Below, in pieces: positions 35,250 through 44,808 of a DNA stretch of 64,000 nucleotides. The DNA is taken from assembly GCA_019057385.1 (NCBI GenBank), contig JAHQJS010000004.1, positions 62,001 through 126,000 on the forward strand. The letters run 5' to 3'. The stretch is from Candidatus Borrarchaeum weybense (lineage in GTDB: Archaea > Asgardarchaeota > Sifarchaeia > Borrarchaeales > Borrarchaeaceae). The stretch's first letter is position 1. Every line of letters begins with the position of its first letter. The notes under the pieces were generated by a model, which saw only the letters and a program-made list of their open reading frames with translations, ran no database searches and had not been told where the DNA came from. The translations under genes and the position numbers were made by a program.

Positions 35250-36254
35250 TCACTTAAGTCCGAGTTTATCGAAGATTTGATCATAAAATGGGTAAGCGTC
35301 TACAATCTCTGCTTCTTCCGGTTTTTCTATGCCCTTCGCTACGTTTTGGCGAAAACTAATCCATTTCTCAAATTCTTCACGTTCTGGTAATTGATATCCC
35401 CGCAACCGAATTGCTTCGACCATCGGCATTATGGACATACCAGGCTTTATTGGACCAAATAGTTGAATGTAGCGTCCTTTGATTAGAGAATTGATTGCAT
35501 CATCAGCACGAAGAACGAATTCCACCCAGACGGCATTCTTGTAAGATGTTTCAGCAAGCTTCCATGAATTTTTTGCCGAATTTAAATAACTCTTGATTTC
35601 CTGATCTAAAGATTCAGCTTGATATTCAAGTACTGTAGGTTCCGTAGATTCTGTTTGATACGACGATATAGTCTCAGGTATTCCTGAGATACTTTCTTTA
35701 GCAGGTATTTTCTGTTTTCCGAACCCTTCAGTGAAATAGTTCTTCTCACGAAGTAACAAAAATACAATTATAGCTTTCATAAAGATTAACCCGAACATGG
35801 GTAATGCAATAAGTGTATCTCCTGTTAGAATCACATATATCCCGGTAAGTCCAACAAGTCCAACGGTTTCTAGGATTCCGATAACTAGACCTGCTAAATA
35901 AGCGATTCTAAGTCTTCTACGAGTAAGCAATGACAATACAAGATCTATAACTCCTACAATTACGAGAATTAAGCCCCCCATAATTCCTCCTTCTGCTGCT
36001 AAAAAAATCATTGCTGTAGCGCCGTTTATGAGCATATACGCCGCAAAGAAGAAATACATCAGTATGATAACATTGATACTACGGGGTCTCCCTATTTGCG
36101 GGCTTCTTGCTGGTGTGCTTACGAATTTTCTTTCACTCTTCGGTACATCAAAATAATGCCCACATGATGGACACACTGAGTAATCATATTGCACAAAAGT
36201 CTTGCAGTTTGGGCACTGCTTCACACGTTTTTCTTCTGAAGTCTCATTTTCCAT
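35250..36254 (-). CDS. Zinc-ribbon membrane protein with HEPN-like C-terminal domain
   Basis: The frame opens at 36287; the ATG at 36254 (MENETSEEK) is a more natural start. In order, the 334-residue protein has a zinc ribbon CPNC...CPSCGH, a Pro/Arg linker and four membrane segments (about residues 60-175 of the ORF). A helical cytoplasmic domain at about 215-345 follows. That domain (SAKNSWKLAETSYKNAVWVE, AINSLIKGRY, EFEKWISFRQNVAKGIEKPE) has the layout of HEPN domains but lacks the His of the R-x4-6-H nuclease motif. Function unknown. It lies between trmI and hef. Confidence 0.65.
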   Translation of the reverse strand: MENETSEEKRVKQCPNCKTFVQYDYSVCPSCGHYFDVPKSERKFVSTPARSPQIGRPRSINVIILMYFFFAAYMLINGATAMIFLAAEGGIMGGLILVIVGVIDLVLSLLTRRRLRIAYLAGLVIGILETVGLVGLTGIYVILTGDTLIALPMFGLIFMKAIIVFLLLREKNYFTEGFGKQKIPAKESISGIPETISSYQTESTEPTVLEYQAESLDQEIKSYLNSAKNSWKLAETSYKNAVWVEFVLRADDAINSLIKGRYIQLFGPIKPGMSIMPMVEAIRLRGYQLPEREEFEKWISFRQNVAKGIEKPEEAEIVDAYPFYDQIFDKLGLK

Positions 36255-36360
36255 GTTTTTCGCCTCTACCGATGCAAAAATTTTCATTTAGTGTAACAAA
36301 ATCAGATATTTAAGTATGTATTGTGAGTCAATTCAACTCTAAAGTTTTTCTCTTAACTTT

Positions 36361-38661
36361 TCATTCTGTATATTCAGAACTAGCGATCTCTCTAATTATT
36401 TCAGCTAATTTTGGACCAATTCCTTTAATTTCTTTTAAATGCTCTTCATCAGAAGTGAATATTCTCTCAATCGTTCCCAGTTCCCATAAAAGCCGTTTTG
36501 CTAACACTGTATCAACACCAGGAATACCTGCAATCACATTTTCTTGAATAGTTGTTATTTGTGGAGTTTCTCTTTTGGTATATGCCTTAATCTCACTTAT
36601 ACCTTTCTTCTTTTCTTCTTTTGAAATCAGTGAAAGAAGTTGAGCAGTTTCCTCTTCGTTTTTTGTCCATTGTATCGGCACGCCCAACGAAATAGAGATT
36701 GCCATCAATGCTCCACGAATAGCCTCAGGATGTAGTGCACGCTTACCGTATAGATCTTCGCCCTCTATAAGAAGTAAAGGCTTCTGGTATTTTGTCTTTA
36801 AATCAATTATCTGATCTAGAAGTCGACCATCAATTAGTGATTGAAGAAAGTCTGTGACTATTTTTCTTTCAACGCCAACTCGCGATGAGAGAATATAATC
36901 TGCAATTTGCAGTTGCTTGAAATGAATCTTAAATCCCATTTTGGAAAGGTTACGAAGAACTTGAGAGGCTCTTTCACGATTATCAACAATGATTTCAATT
37001 AATTCTTTCATTTCCTCTTCTCTTTTCTTCTTGTCCTCAGGAAAGAAAGAATCTAAGGTTTTATTTTTTTGTTTTTCTTTTTCCTCTTTTAGTGATTTTG
37101 AAACGCCCTTTATCTCATTAAGAAGTCGATTCATTTCTCGCTCCTTACTCTGAGCAACCCAATAGTATGCTTCATCGCGCGTGCCCTTTGCCATTAAGAC
37201 AATGACCTTTCCAGCGCTCTTTCTTGCCGTCCTGCCTCTTCTCTGAATATTTCTAATTTCACTTGGCACTGTATCATAAAAAATAACTAAATCACATTCT
37301 GCAATGTCAAGCCCCTCTTCTGCAACGCTTGTGGCGACAAGTACATTATATTCTCCGTGTTTGAATTTCTTTAAAATTTCTGCTTGCTCTTTTTGTGATA
37401 ACCCTTTCTCTCCTTTTCTTTTACTCTGTCCAACAAATCGTACTGCGTTTACTCCTTCAATTTCATCCAGCACTGAAGCTACTAGTTTCGCAGTTATACG
37501 AAATTGAGCAAAGACAAGGATTCGGGAGTTTTGCGATGTTTCAAGTTGCTCCTTAACTATTTTTTTTATTTCTTCAGCTTTTGGGTGATCTTGTCCCTTC
37601 GACAATAACTCTTTGATAAGAAAGATGGCTTTTCTAGTTCTATTATCGGCCATAAACTCCTTCAGTACCCTTGATCCACCCTTTCTCCGTATTTGCTTCT
37701 CAAGTTGTTCAATGTATTTGTTTAAAGCCTTTAGACCTTGAGTTTCTAACAATTCGATGGTGTAGGAGATTCTAATTGCATTTGCTACTAAGGCAATAGC
37801 GCCTAAAAACTGAGGGTCTACAATATCATCATCATCATGTAGTTGATTCTGTATTTCGGCTTGTAGACGGATTAAATCTGTTCGAGAAACTCTTCGTAAG
37901 TCATAAGTGTCTATAAACTCCATTTCTTTGAGTATTTTCAAATGTTCTTTAAGCACGCTTTCTAGAGTAGTTTTAATTTCTCCAAAACCTTTTGGAAGTG
38001 GTATTTTTTTCCACTCTATGCTTAATGGATGAATATATGGTTCGACATCTGGACTCTTATCAGTCCTTATTTCAACATTCTCTATATCCAGTACATTACA
38101 AATTTCTTCAATTTTTTCCTTTTCTGATCCTGGGCTTGCGGTAATTCCTAAAATAAGCGGGTTTTTTGCTTGTTCTCTGTATTTCTCTGCAATGAACGTG
38201 TAAGCATATTTTTTCACAGCTCTATGACATTCATCAAATATGAGTAATGATACATCTTTCAAAGTATATTTCCCTGAAATTAAATCGTTTTCAAGAACTT
38301 GCGGTGTCATAAAAGCAACGCGGCTTTTTTCCCATTGTTCTTTTCGTAATTCTGGCTTGGTAGTTCCCGTAAGAATTGTAAGATCTTCAGAAGCTAATGT
38401 CAAGAACTTTTGAAAACTGTCATAATGTTGGTTGACTAATGGACGAGTGGGGGCGAGAAAGACTACATGTGATTCAGGAAACTTTTCTAAACGATGTACT
38501 GCAAGCATTACTGCGATAACTGTCTTACCTAGGCCGGTTGGAAGTATTACAAGTGTATTTCCCTTAACACAACAACCAAAAATCATCTCCTGATAAAGCC
38601 TGCGCTCTATCATAGGTTTGAGGTATGGGTGATCTATAGTATTCTTTTGATGATTATTCAT
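36361..38661 (-). CDS. hef: Hef: SF2 helicase fused to XPF/ERCC4 nuclease
   Basis: Hef processes stalled replication forks and is the archaeal relative of FANCM and XPF. The 766-residue protein has helicase motif I LPTGLGKTVIAVM, motif II FDECHRAVKK, motif III TASPG and motif VI QRRGRTARKSAG. The ERCC4 nuclease follows, with IADYILSSRVGVERKIVTDF containing the V-E-R-K-x3-D active site. The tandem HhH at the C-terminus (IAGIPGVDTVLAKRLLWELG, KGIGPKLAEIIREI) completes it. All catalytic residues are present. Full-length Hef is typical of Euryarchaeota and some other lineages, whereas Crenarchaeota keep only the nuclease half. Confidence 0.97.
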   Translation of the reverse strand: MNNHQKNTIDHPYLKPMIERRLYQEMIFGCCVKGNTLVILPTGLGKTVIAVMLAVHRLEKFPESHVVFLAPTRPLVNQHYDSFQKFLTLASEDLTILTGTTKPELRKEQWEKSRVAFMTPQVLENDLISGKYTLKDVSLLIFDECHRAVKKYAYTFIAEKYREQAKNPLILGITASPGSEKEKIEEICNVLDIENVEIRTDKSPDVEPYIHPLSIEWKKIPLPKGFGEIKTTLESVLKEHLKILKEMEFIDTYDLRRVSRTDLIRLQAEIQNQLHDDDDIVDPQFLGAIALVANAIRISYTIELLETQGLKALNKYIEQLEKQIRRKGGSRVLKEFMADNRTRKAIFLIKELLSKGQDHPKAEEIKKIVKEQLETSQNSRILVFAQFRITAKLVASVLDEIEGVNAVRFVGQSKRKGEKGLSQKEQAEILKKFKHGEYNVLVATSVAEEGLDIAECDLVIFYDTVPSEIRNIQRRGRTARKSAGKVIVLMAKGTRDEAYYWVAQSKEREMNRLLNEIKGVSKSLKEEKEKQKNKTLDSFFPEDKKKREEEMKELIEIIVDNRERASQVLRNLSKMGFKIHFKQLQIADYILSSRVGVERKIVTDFLQSLIDGRLLDQIIDLKTKYQKPLLLIEGEDLYGKRALHPEAIRGALMAISISLGVPIQWTKNEEETAQLLSLISKEEKKKGISEIKAYTKRETPQITTIQENVIAGIPGVDTVLAKRLLWELGTIERIFTSDEEHLKEIKGIGPKLAEIIREIASSEYTE

Positions 38662-38866
38662 GACGAAAACCTTGTCATTTCGCAGTGAATAGGTTTGTCA
38701 ATGTTTGGTTTCCTTGTGCCCTTTATTTTTATCAAAATTTGATTCACTTTATAAAAAGAATTTAGATTTCTAAATTAGATATCTATCTCTTAATTTTTTA
38801 TTAATTCTGTTCTCAGCTCTCAGAATTGTGATCAAAAGAAGAATATTATTTACATGGTACTTATTT

Positions 38867-38965
38867 TTACCTTCTTCTTGATCTTAGTAGCCAAATTAGT
38901 ATTAAAGCGACCAAAGATGCAAAAGCATAAAGTAATAATGGAGTTATGTTAAATACACTTTGCAA
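38867..38965 (-). CDS. Possible 32-residue single-span membrane peptide
   Basis: From a TTG at 38965 the frame encodes one hydrophobic helix (ITPLLLYAFASLVALILIWL) followed directly by a positively charged LRSRRR end and a stop. That composition is typical of small membrane proteins and would be unusual for random AT-rich sequence. No ribosome site or family is recognised. It lies in the 440-base gap between hef and the flippase-like gene. Confidence 0.3.
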   Translation of the reverse strand: MQSVFNITPLLLYAFASLVALILIWLLRSRRR

Positions 38966-39103
38966 AACTCTGGCCTCACTCTAATTCGGTGGTATGTTAA
39001 TTACGTGAAATTGCTATTTGACGTAATTGATCACATTCTACTAAATTATAAACATAAAATATCTTGAGATCTTCTTGGCATAAAACTCATTTTAAAGAGA
39101 TAC
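38966..39103. other. Remainder of the gap between hef and the flippase-like gene
   Basis: Apart from the possible small membrane peptide, the 38662-39103 interval shows only AT-rich sequence. The hef promoter should lie in its left part, around 38700-38790. I see no RNA gene, repeat or mobile element. Confidence 0.35.
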
Positions 39104-40177
39104 TCATTCATCCATACTATTTTCCATTACAAGTTTATCTTCTTCTTCCTCAATATATTCTTCGACTTCCTCTTCGATTTCTCTAAGTTTGGTAATATTT
39201 ATTCCTTCTGTCAGTAGAAGAGGTAATCCTAATGCAAGCATATATATTGATTTTATAACTCTATCAGTTAAAGGCACATGCAGTGCTATACGGGGTGTGA
39301 TGCCAGCAATACTTAAAATGGCTACGAAGACTGCCTCGTATGTCCCTATATTTCCGGGAAGTAGCGGTACAGTGAAGGTTAAAAATCCTATTGATCCAGC
39401 AAGCATCGTAATTGAAAATGGTACATTCATGTTTAATCCTATTATAAGAATGTAAAGCATTGTAGTTTCAATAACCCAGATTACAAATGATAGAAGTGCC
39501 ATAAGAATCAGTTTAACAGGTTTTTTTGAGGCAATTTTGAAACCCGTTTTAAAGGAACTGTGTAGACGAAGTAAATTCTCGTATAATTCTTGTGATATTG
39601 GCTTAGCTAAGCGTGCAACTTTTTTGCCAAAAAAGAGTAGCACAAAAACTAATACAATAAGTCCAATGATCGCTGCTAATGCTAAAACAAGGATAATGAT
39701 TGCATTATCTGGAACGGAGCCTAACTGTAACGTTACAATGAGGCTGAAGCACGAAATGATCAATATTGCAATAAGATCAAAAATATGCTCAATTGCGATT
39801 GCCGCACTATTCGCTCCATACGAAATTCCCTCGTTTTTCTTTGCAGAGTAAAGACGCACCATTTCACCAATTCTTAAGGGTGTTATCCAGTTAACGAACC
39901 ACGCTGCATGCATAGTTTTCCATGTAAATTTTATACTCGTGTCAAATCCTGTTGTGGAGAGTAATTCTTTCCATCTGAATGATCGAAGGAAATAACTGAC
40001 AAACATAATCGCCAGATAAATGAGCACAAATATCAGCGGAAAACCTTTTAAAGCCTGATAATACTCCCTTGGATTGACGTAATATATTATCAACGCAAGA
40101 ACTATGACTGCGAACACTGAGAGGATGACAATCCGTTTTGTAAACTTCTTCATAACACTCATCTGAATAAAAATCAA
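39104..40177 (-). CDS. Flippase-like membrane protein (LPG synthase TM / UPF0104)
   Basis: A 357-residue protein with eight or so membrane segments and the family pattern AWFVNWITPLRIGEMVRLYS, which corresponds to the conserved P-x-R-x-GE motif, and TVPLLPGNIGTYEAVFVAIL. This family (PF03706) includes the membrane domain of lysylphosphatidylglycerol synthase and putative lipid or glycolipid translocators. There is no C-terminal aminoacyl-transfer domain; instead the protein ends in a highly acidic tail EEVEEYIEEEEDKLV. Likely in the cell membrane; substrate unknown. Confidence 0.85.
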   Translation of the reverse strand: MIFIQMSVMKKFTKRIVILSVFAVIVLALIIYYVNPREYYQALKGFPLIFVLIYLAIMFVSYFLRSFRWKELLSTTGFDTSIKFTWKTMHAAWFVNWITPLRIGEMVRLYSAKKNEGISYGANSAAIAIEHIFDLIAILIISCFSLIVTLQLGSVPDNAIIILVLALAAIIGLIVLVFVLLFFGKKVARLAKPISQELYENLLRLHSSFKTGFKIASKKPVKLILMALLSFVIWVIETTMLYILIIGLNMNVPFSITMLAGSIGFLTFTVPLLPGNIGTYEAVFVAILSIAGITPRIALHVPLTDRVIKSIYMLALGLPLLLTEGINITKLREIEEEVEEYIEEEEDKLVMENSMDE

Positions 40178-40361
40178 TTAATGGGCATCAGAGAATAGTA
40201 TCTCTTATTAATTTTTTTCTATGAATCTGAGTTACATTCAGACGATTCTTCTTAGTGTATCTATTTTTTCAAAATGGAAGAAAATTTAAGGCACCTTTAC
40301 GTTTTATCAAATAAGTGTCTATAAGAATCTAATTTATGCGTAGAGTAGGAGTACTGTTCTT

Positions 40362-41057
40362 ATGGGATTGACTACATGCATTAGTACCGCTAAAGAGGAA
40401 CTCAATGCAGCAACTACAAAATTGGAATCTGGAAACCTGGACTCAGGAGCACTATATCTTACTAATCTATTTAATACTCTCGAAAACTGCCTTAAAAAAG
40501 CAAAGTTGCTTGGTGATGATGATGAAAAAGAAGAACTTCTTATACGTGTAGATATCTTGGAGCTTTTGTTTAGCGGGTTTACATTGGCAGCAAAATTCGT
40601 TAATGATGAAGAGTTCAATGAATTCTTAATGAGTGAAGAATTAAAAGTTTCCAAAATTAAAAATTCATTTGAGAAAAGTGAATTTGAGACAGGGCAATTG
40701 TATTTAACAAAGCTTATGAAACAGATTTTTCAATTAATGCCCAAAGTAAAAAGTGCTTTGTATCTAGCACAAGAGAAAATAGCGAAAGGGGATTTACTAG
40801 AGGCGTTAGAAAATAAAAACCCACTGCCAGTGTTTAGCGACACCTTACCTTGCCCTCACTCATTCTGTAATTCATTAATGGATGTTGATATGAACATCCA
40901 TCGTTCAAAGCATGGCCAATACTCTCTAAGAATTAGTAAAGAGTGTTATTCTTGCGATTTTAAAGAAAACACAATAATTAGGGTCCCAAAACGAATTATA
41001 GAAGATTTTTATTACGAAAAAAGAAGTAGCAAGACATTAATTGATCTTTTAAGTTAA
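40362..41057 (+). CDS. Unrecognised helical protein with C-terminal zinc motif
   Basis: The 231-residue protein contains two related helical blocks, LESGNLDSGALYLTNLFNTL at about 21-40 and FEKSEFETGQLYLTKLMKQI at about 104-123, suggesting an internal duplication of a TPR- or microtubule-interaction-like hairpin. The C-terminal part carries CPHSFC and ECYSCDF, two Cys pairs that could bind one zinc ion. No family is recognised. It overlaps the convergent gene at 41049 by nine bases. Confidence 0.7.
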   Translation: MGLTTCISTAKEELNAATTKLESGNLDSGALYLTNLFNTLENCLKKAKLLGDDDEKEELLIRVDILELLFSGFTLAAKFVNDEEFNEFLMSEELKVSKIKNSFEKSEFETGQLYLTKLMKQIFQLMPKVKSALYLAQEKIAKGDLLEALENKNPLPVFSDTLPCPHSFCNSLMDVDMNIHRSKHGQYSLRISKECYSCDFKENTIIRVPKRIIEDFYYEKRSSKTLIDLLS

Positions 41058-42488
41058 ATGGATCATATGAAGGATCTTTGCTAACTCTACTGCCAAATTC
41101 TCTCGTTTAAAGATGTTTAAGAGAATTTCCTCATGAATTTTTAGTTGTACGATGGCAATTTTTTCGATATTAGACTGGATTCGTAAATCCTCTATTATTT
41201 TGTCTTTGTCAGTTGAATAGGTGAGCTGAAAGTTCGATTTAAGGTTTTTTGTCAATGAATCAATGTCTAGAATTTCGTTATTATATTCTACGATTAACTC
41301 AGTGCCTTCTTGGGAATGCTCTTGAAGAATAAGAATTAAACATTTGTCGAAACGTTCCAAACACTCTTCAATAACACTCTGCATCCTCTCAATGAAAGAA
41401 TTGCATGCTGTCTCGACATATCTCTTGATCGTTCTTTCGTTTTTATTGAAAGTGTCTAAAATTTTTGGAGACCACATATTCAGCAATGTTTCAATAAGCA
41501 AGTAAGGAAGCTGCTTTTCATCGCTTTGCAAAAAAAATTCTCTCATTAGTTCGTTTGCAAGTCTATTAAGCTCATCTAAAGACGTCTCGAACACATTGTC
41601 AAATAGTTTACTTTGGTATTGTTTTTCCAACGTAGGTGAGTATGTTGTAATAAGCATCGGAATCGTTCCTTCTATGCGTTTTAAAAATAGTTCCTCTTCT
41701 GCAACAACTTTCTGCCATATATCTGCATCTGTGTGCTCAATATATATTACGTCACCAAACGTTAGACGATCGAAAGTCGGTTCTTTTGGGTGTTCTGATA
41801 TCAGATTGGCGCCGCCGACATACGTCACGGCATTGACTTTTAGCCCCCTAAAAGGCGTATCTAACAATTCTACAGAAACATTTTCTTTGTGGTAAAGATA
41901 CCCTTCTCCCTCAATTCTGTCCAATTCAATAAATTTACTTGGTGGAAGATCAAAATATAGTTCTCCTATGACGTCTTCACCTTCTTGAGGCATAATGAAC
42001 GGAAATGATAAACCAGGTGGCCATATGCGTATAAAATCGTCCAATTTAGCACGCAGAAAATGGAATTCTTCTAAAACGTAATGCCTGGAACCTGGCAATC
42101 TTAAGAACGGATACTCTGAGTTTGTAAAGTCCCAGAACGCACTTAAAAATGTCCCGTAGGTAAAAAGATTCATCTCGGGAGATTCTAACAATATTAAATC
42201 GTCTTTAGTTACGTCTAGTACATTTTTTAGCGCCCTGCTTACAAGGATATATTCATTACTATCAAGAACTCTTGCGAAATCAGTCATTTCTTCAATTTCT
42301 GAAAAAATAGCATTATTTATCGAAACAACTCTTACTATAACGGATTTTTCATTATTAGGGTTTCTTAGAAGAACTAAGTTTTGTTCTTTGAGTCTTTCTT
42401 TTGTTTTTTCTCCAATAATGCCGAGCCGCGTAGCTTTTAACCAGTCTGGAAACCATTCTACTTTCAACTTGAGTGATACTTGAACCAC
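41049..42488 (-). CDS. Unrecognised protein with a gamma-glutamylcyclotransferase-like middle domain
   Basis: The 479-residue protein appears to have three parts. Residues 1-105 include KERLKEQNLVLLRNP and YILVSRALKNVLDVTKDDLI, resembling the double-psi barrel N-domain of Cdc48/VAT proteins. Residues 106-265 carry YGTFLSAF, GELYFDLPPSKFIELDRIEG and a following GYLY, the layout of AIG2/GGCT folds, with the catalytic-type Glu in DRIEGEGY. Residues 290-479 are mostly helical. I know of no protein with this combination, and each domain assignment is by eye. Confidence 0.6.
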   Translation of the reverse strand: MVQVSLKLKVEWFPDWLKATRLGIIGEKTKERLKEQNLVLLRNPNNEKSVIVRVVSINNAIFSEIEEMTDFARVLDSNEYILVSRALKNVLDVTKDDLILLESPEMNLFTYGTFLSAFWDFTNSEYPFLRLPGSRHYVLEEFHFLRAKLDDFIRIWPPGLSFPFIMPQEGEDVIGELYFDLPPSKFIELDRIEGEGYLYHKENVSVELLDTPFRGLKVNAVTYVGGANLISEHPKEPTFDRLTFGDVIYIEHTDADIWQKVVAEEELFLKRIEGTIPMLITTYSPTLEKQYQSKLFDNVFETSLDELNRLANELMREFFLQSDEKQLPYLLIETLLNMWSPKILDTFNKNERTIKRYVETACNSFIERMQSVIEECLERFDKCLILILQEHSQEGTELIVEYNNEILDIDSLTKNLKSNFQLTYSTDKDKIIEDLRIQSNIEKIAIVQLKIHEEILLNIFKRENLAVELAKILHMIHLT

Positions 42489-42541
42489 TCTCTTCCCTGT
42501 AACTTAAAACTGAGTTTTTCACAATAAAAAAAGATATTAGT

Positions 42542-42823
42542 CTATGATATCTGCGCAATCATCGTGGTTGTAGTTTTAATTGCTTTTAAAGCCCTTATTT
42601 TTTCAGAAATGACTCTCTTAATGGTTTCCATATCCGCGGCTTCTATCTTGGCGACTATGTCGTAGACCCCATACGCCAAGTAAGCCTCTTTTACTTCCTC
42701 GATATTTTTTAATGTTGTAACAACGCTCTCTTCAGCACCTATCTCAGTATTGATTAAAACAAAGGCTAATGCCACTCCATATTCCTCCTTATGGCCTGGA
42801 ATAACTTCTCCTTCTTTTTCCAT
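42542..42823 (-). CDS. Stand-alone Lrp/AsnC ligand-binding (RAM) domain protein
   Basis: The 93-residue protein consists only of the AsnC_trans_reg ferredoxin-like fold: AFVLINTEIGAEESVVTTLK, VKEAYLAYGVYDIVAKIEAA, and the terminal ALKAIKTTTTMIAQ. No DNA-binding helix-turn-helix is attached. Such stand-alone RAM proteins sense amino acids or modulate full-length Lrp proteins by co-assembly. It starts about 110 bases from the Mrp gene on the same strand. Confidence 0.88.
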   Translation of the reverse strand: MEKEGEVIPGHKEEYGVALAFVLINTEIGAEESVVTTLKNIEEVKEAYLAYGVYDIVAKIEAADMETIKRVISEKIRALKAIKTTTTMIAQIS

Positions 42824-42930
42824 AATTTAAACGAAAGATAGTTAAAGTCATTCAAATAAAGTAGTTAAAGTCAGTCACGTATTTAAAACTATATGGAAAA
42901 AACTGTAATCTGTTACATCTGAAACAAATC

Positions 42931-43803
42931 TTAGGTTGCTGCTCGTTTTTCTTTAGAAGTGAGAATCGAAAGTATTTTTTTAGTCACTTTTTCGAATTCT
43001 TTGGCGGTTGAACTATCGAGATAATTTAATACAAATGGTTTTCCTTCCCTTACAGAGCGAGAGACATTGGGATCAAACGGTAATTTTCCTAAGAAAGGTA
43101 CATCAAATTTATTTGCCATTTCTTCCCCAATACTCTCTCCAAATGGCTCGATCTCTTCCCCGCAGTGTGGGCATTTCATATAACTCATGTTTTCTATAAT
43201 GCCTAAAATCTCGACTTTGAGCAGTTTTCCAAAATTTATAGCTTTTTTTACATCCATTTCGCTGAGAGGGTCAGGCGCAGTGACTATAACTATTCCATCT
43301 AATGGCGTATCCTGTATGAATGTGAGAATCTCATCGCCAGTGCCTGGGGGACAATCAGCAATCAGTAGGTCACGCCTTCCCCAGTCCGTTGCTTGAAGAA
43401 TGCTATTGATATAACTCGTTTTCAGTGGTCCTCTCAGTACGATAGGATCCTCATCTTTGGCCATGTATGACATGGACATTACGGCTAATCTTGGGAAAAC
43501 CACGGCTGGATAGATCACGTTTTTCTCTTCATCCACTCGTGGTGCTACATTTGAAAGACCTAGAGCTTTTGGAACATTTGGTCCGTGAATGTCAACGTCT
43601 AGTAATGCGACATCCATACCATAAAATGCCACAAACGCAGCTGCCAAATTTACAGCCACTGTAGTCTTACCAACTCCTCCCTTGTTGCTGAGTATCGCAA
43701 TTTTGTGATCAACAAACTTTAATTTGTTTTTAATTTCTTCTTTGACCTTCTCAAAAGCGGATTCGAGTTGTTCTTCATTCTCTTTACTCATAGGAGTCAC
43801 CAA
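42931..43803 (-). CDS. Mrp/NBP35-type iron-sulfur carrier ATPase
   Basis: This 290-residue P-loop protein has a deviant Walker A motif LSNKGGVGKTTVAVNLAAAF, LLDVDIHGPNVPKALG, and LLIADCPPGTGDEILTF, all typical of Mrp/ApbC/Nbp35 proteins that deliver Fe-S clusters. The MSYMKCPHCGEEIEPFG block carries the CxxC that binds the bridging cluster in the dimer. It lacks the bacterial N-terminal MIP18 domain, as is normal in archaea. It lies upstream of the RAM protein on the same strand. Confidence 0.94.
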   Translation of the reverse strand: MVTPMSKENEEQLESAFEKVKEEIKNKLKFVDHKIAILSNKGGVGKTTVAVNLAAAFVAFYGMDVALLDVDIHGPNVPKALGLSNVAPRVDEEKNVIYPAVVFPRLAVMSMSYMAKDEDPIVLRGPLKTSYINSILQATDWGRRDLLIADCPPGTGDEILTFIQDTPLDGIVIVTAPDPLSEMDVKKAINFGKLLKVEILGIIENMSYMKCPHCGEEIEPFGESIGEEMANKFDVPFLGKLPFDPNVSRSVREGKPFVLNYLDSSTAKEFEKVTKKILSILTSKEKRAAT

Positions 43804-43916
43804 TTAGCATCAATTCTTTTTTAGTATTGAGATGTATAGAATATTAAAATTCGCTTTCAACATGAAACCTTTTCATGGAAAACAATTTCTGTTTCACAAT
43901 CAGATATAACATGGGC

Positions 43917-44729
43917 TTAATCGTCCATAGGAAGTGCTGTTTCTATCGGTTTGCTATTTTCCCAGAGATATGTGGCGAATTCGTGCCATAACTCGCTAAA
44001 ATTTTTGTTATCTGACCACATGGCAACCATTCCTAATCCAATTTCTTTCGAGAGAATTGCATATGTCCCTTGAAGCACCTCACCATTGGCAACTAGAAAT
44101 ATCGTACCGAGACGCCCTTCGCGTTCTAGTAATTTAACTTCCACTTCTTTCATATCAATGAGTTCCCTTAAAACGTCTTTCTCATATTTATCGTCAATTC
44201 CATGAGCATAAGTAATGATCTTGACCTTTATTTCGCGGTTCCTAATCGCTTCAACAACTCTGGCTACTTTAAGATCGTACAGCGTATCTGTAGCCAATAT
44301 AATTTCTCCATGTGCTTTAGCATTTAATATCATCTCTACCATTTTTGTGTATACTGTTGGTGTTCCTCTAAGGACCCAAATTGATTTTGACTGGTGTTGT
44401 TCTGAGCTTCTCTCGAATAGAGGGATTAAAAAGTCTCTTGCGGCACCTGTGGCGTTGTTATATTTTATCCGCATTTCACGTATGAAGAAATCAGGATTAT
44501 TTGGGCGGTATATATTTGCACCCTTACCAGATCCTCCTACGAACACTAAACCATCTTCTTCTAGCTCCTTTAATACAGAATACACTTTGTTTTGTGGCAC
44601 CTTTGATGCCATACTAATCTCGGAGGCCGATGCTGAGCCGTATCCAACAAGTGCAATGAATACTTTCGCTTGATATTCTGATAATCCTAAAGCTTTCAAA
44701 GCCTCTACAATCTCTGGATTTATCGCCAT
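43917..44729 (-). CDS. TrmB family transcriptional regulator
   Basis: The 270-residue protein has an N-terminal winged helix (LGLSEYQAKVFIALVGYGSA, SEISMASKVPQNKVYSVLKE) of TrmB type. A C-terminal phospholipase-D-like sensor region comes after about residue 110 (SIWVLRGTPTVYTKMVEMIL). The classical sugar-binding TrmB domain is not obvious. A perfect inverted repeat at 44809-44823 between its TATA box and start is a candidate self-operator. It is divergent from the TFB gene. Confidence 0.88.
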   Translation of the reverse strand: MAINPEIVEALKALGLSEYQAKVFIALVGYGSASASEISMASKVPQNKVYSVLKELEEDGLVFVGGSGKGANIYRPNNPDFFIREMRIKYNNATGAARDFLIPLFERSSEQHQSKSIWVLRGTPTVYTKMVEMILNAKAHGEIILATDTLYDLKVARVVEAIRNREIKVKIITYAHGIDDKYEKDVLRELIDMKEVEVKLLEREGRLGTIFLVANGEVLQGTYAILSKEIGLGMVAMWSDNKNFSELWHEFATYLWENSKPIETALPMDD

Positions 44730-44808
44730 TTTAATTCACTTCGCAAAAACTCCAAAAAACTGTCACGACTATGGTCTATATTATCATTGGGACATTGGTA
44801 GTTAAATG

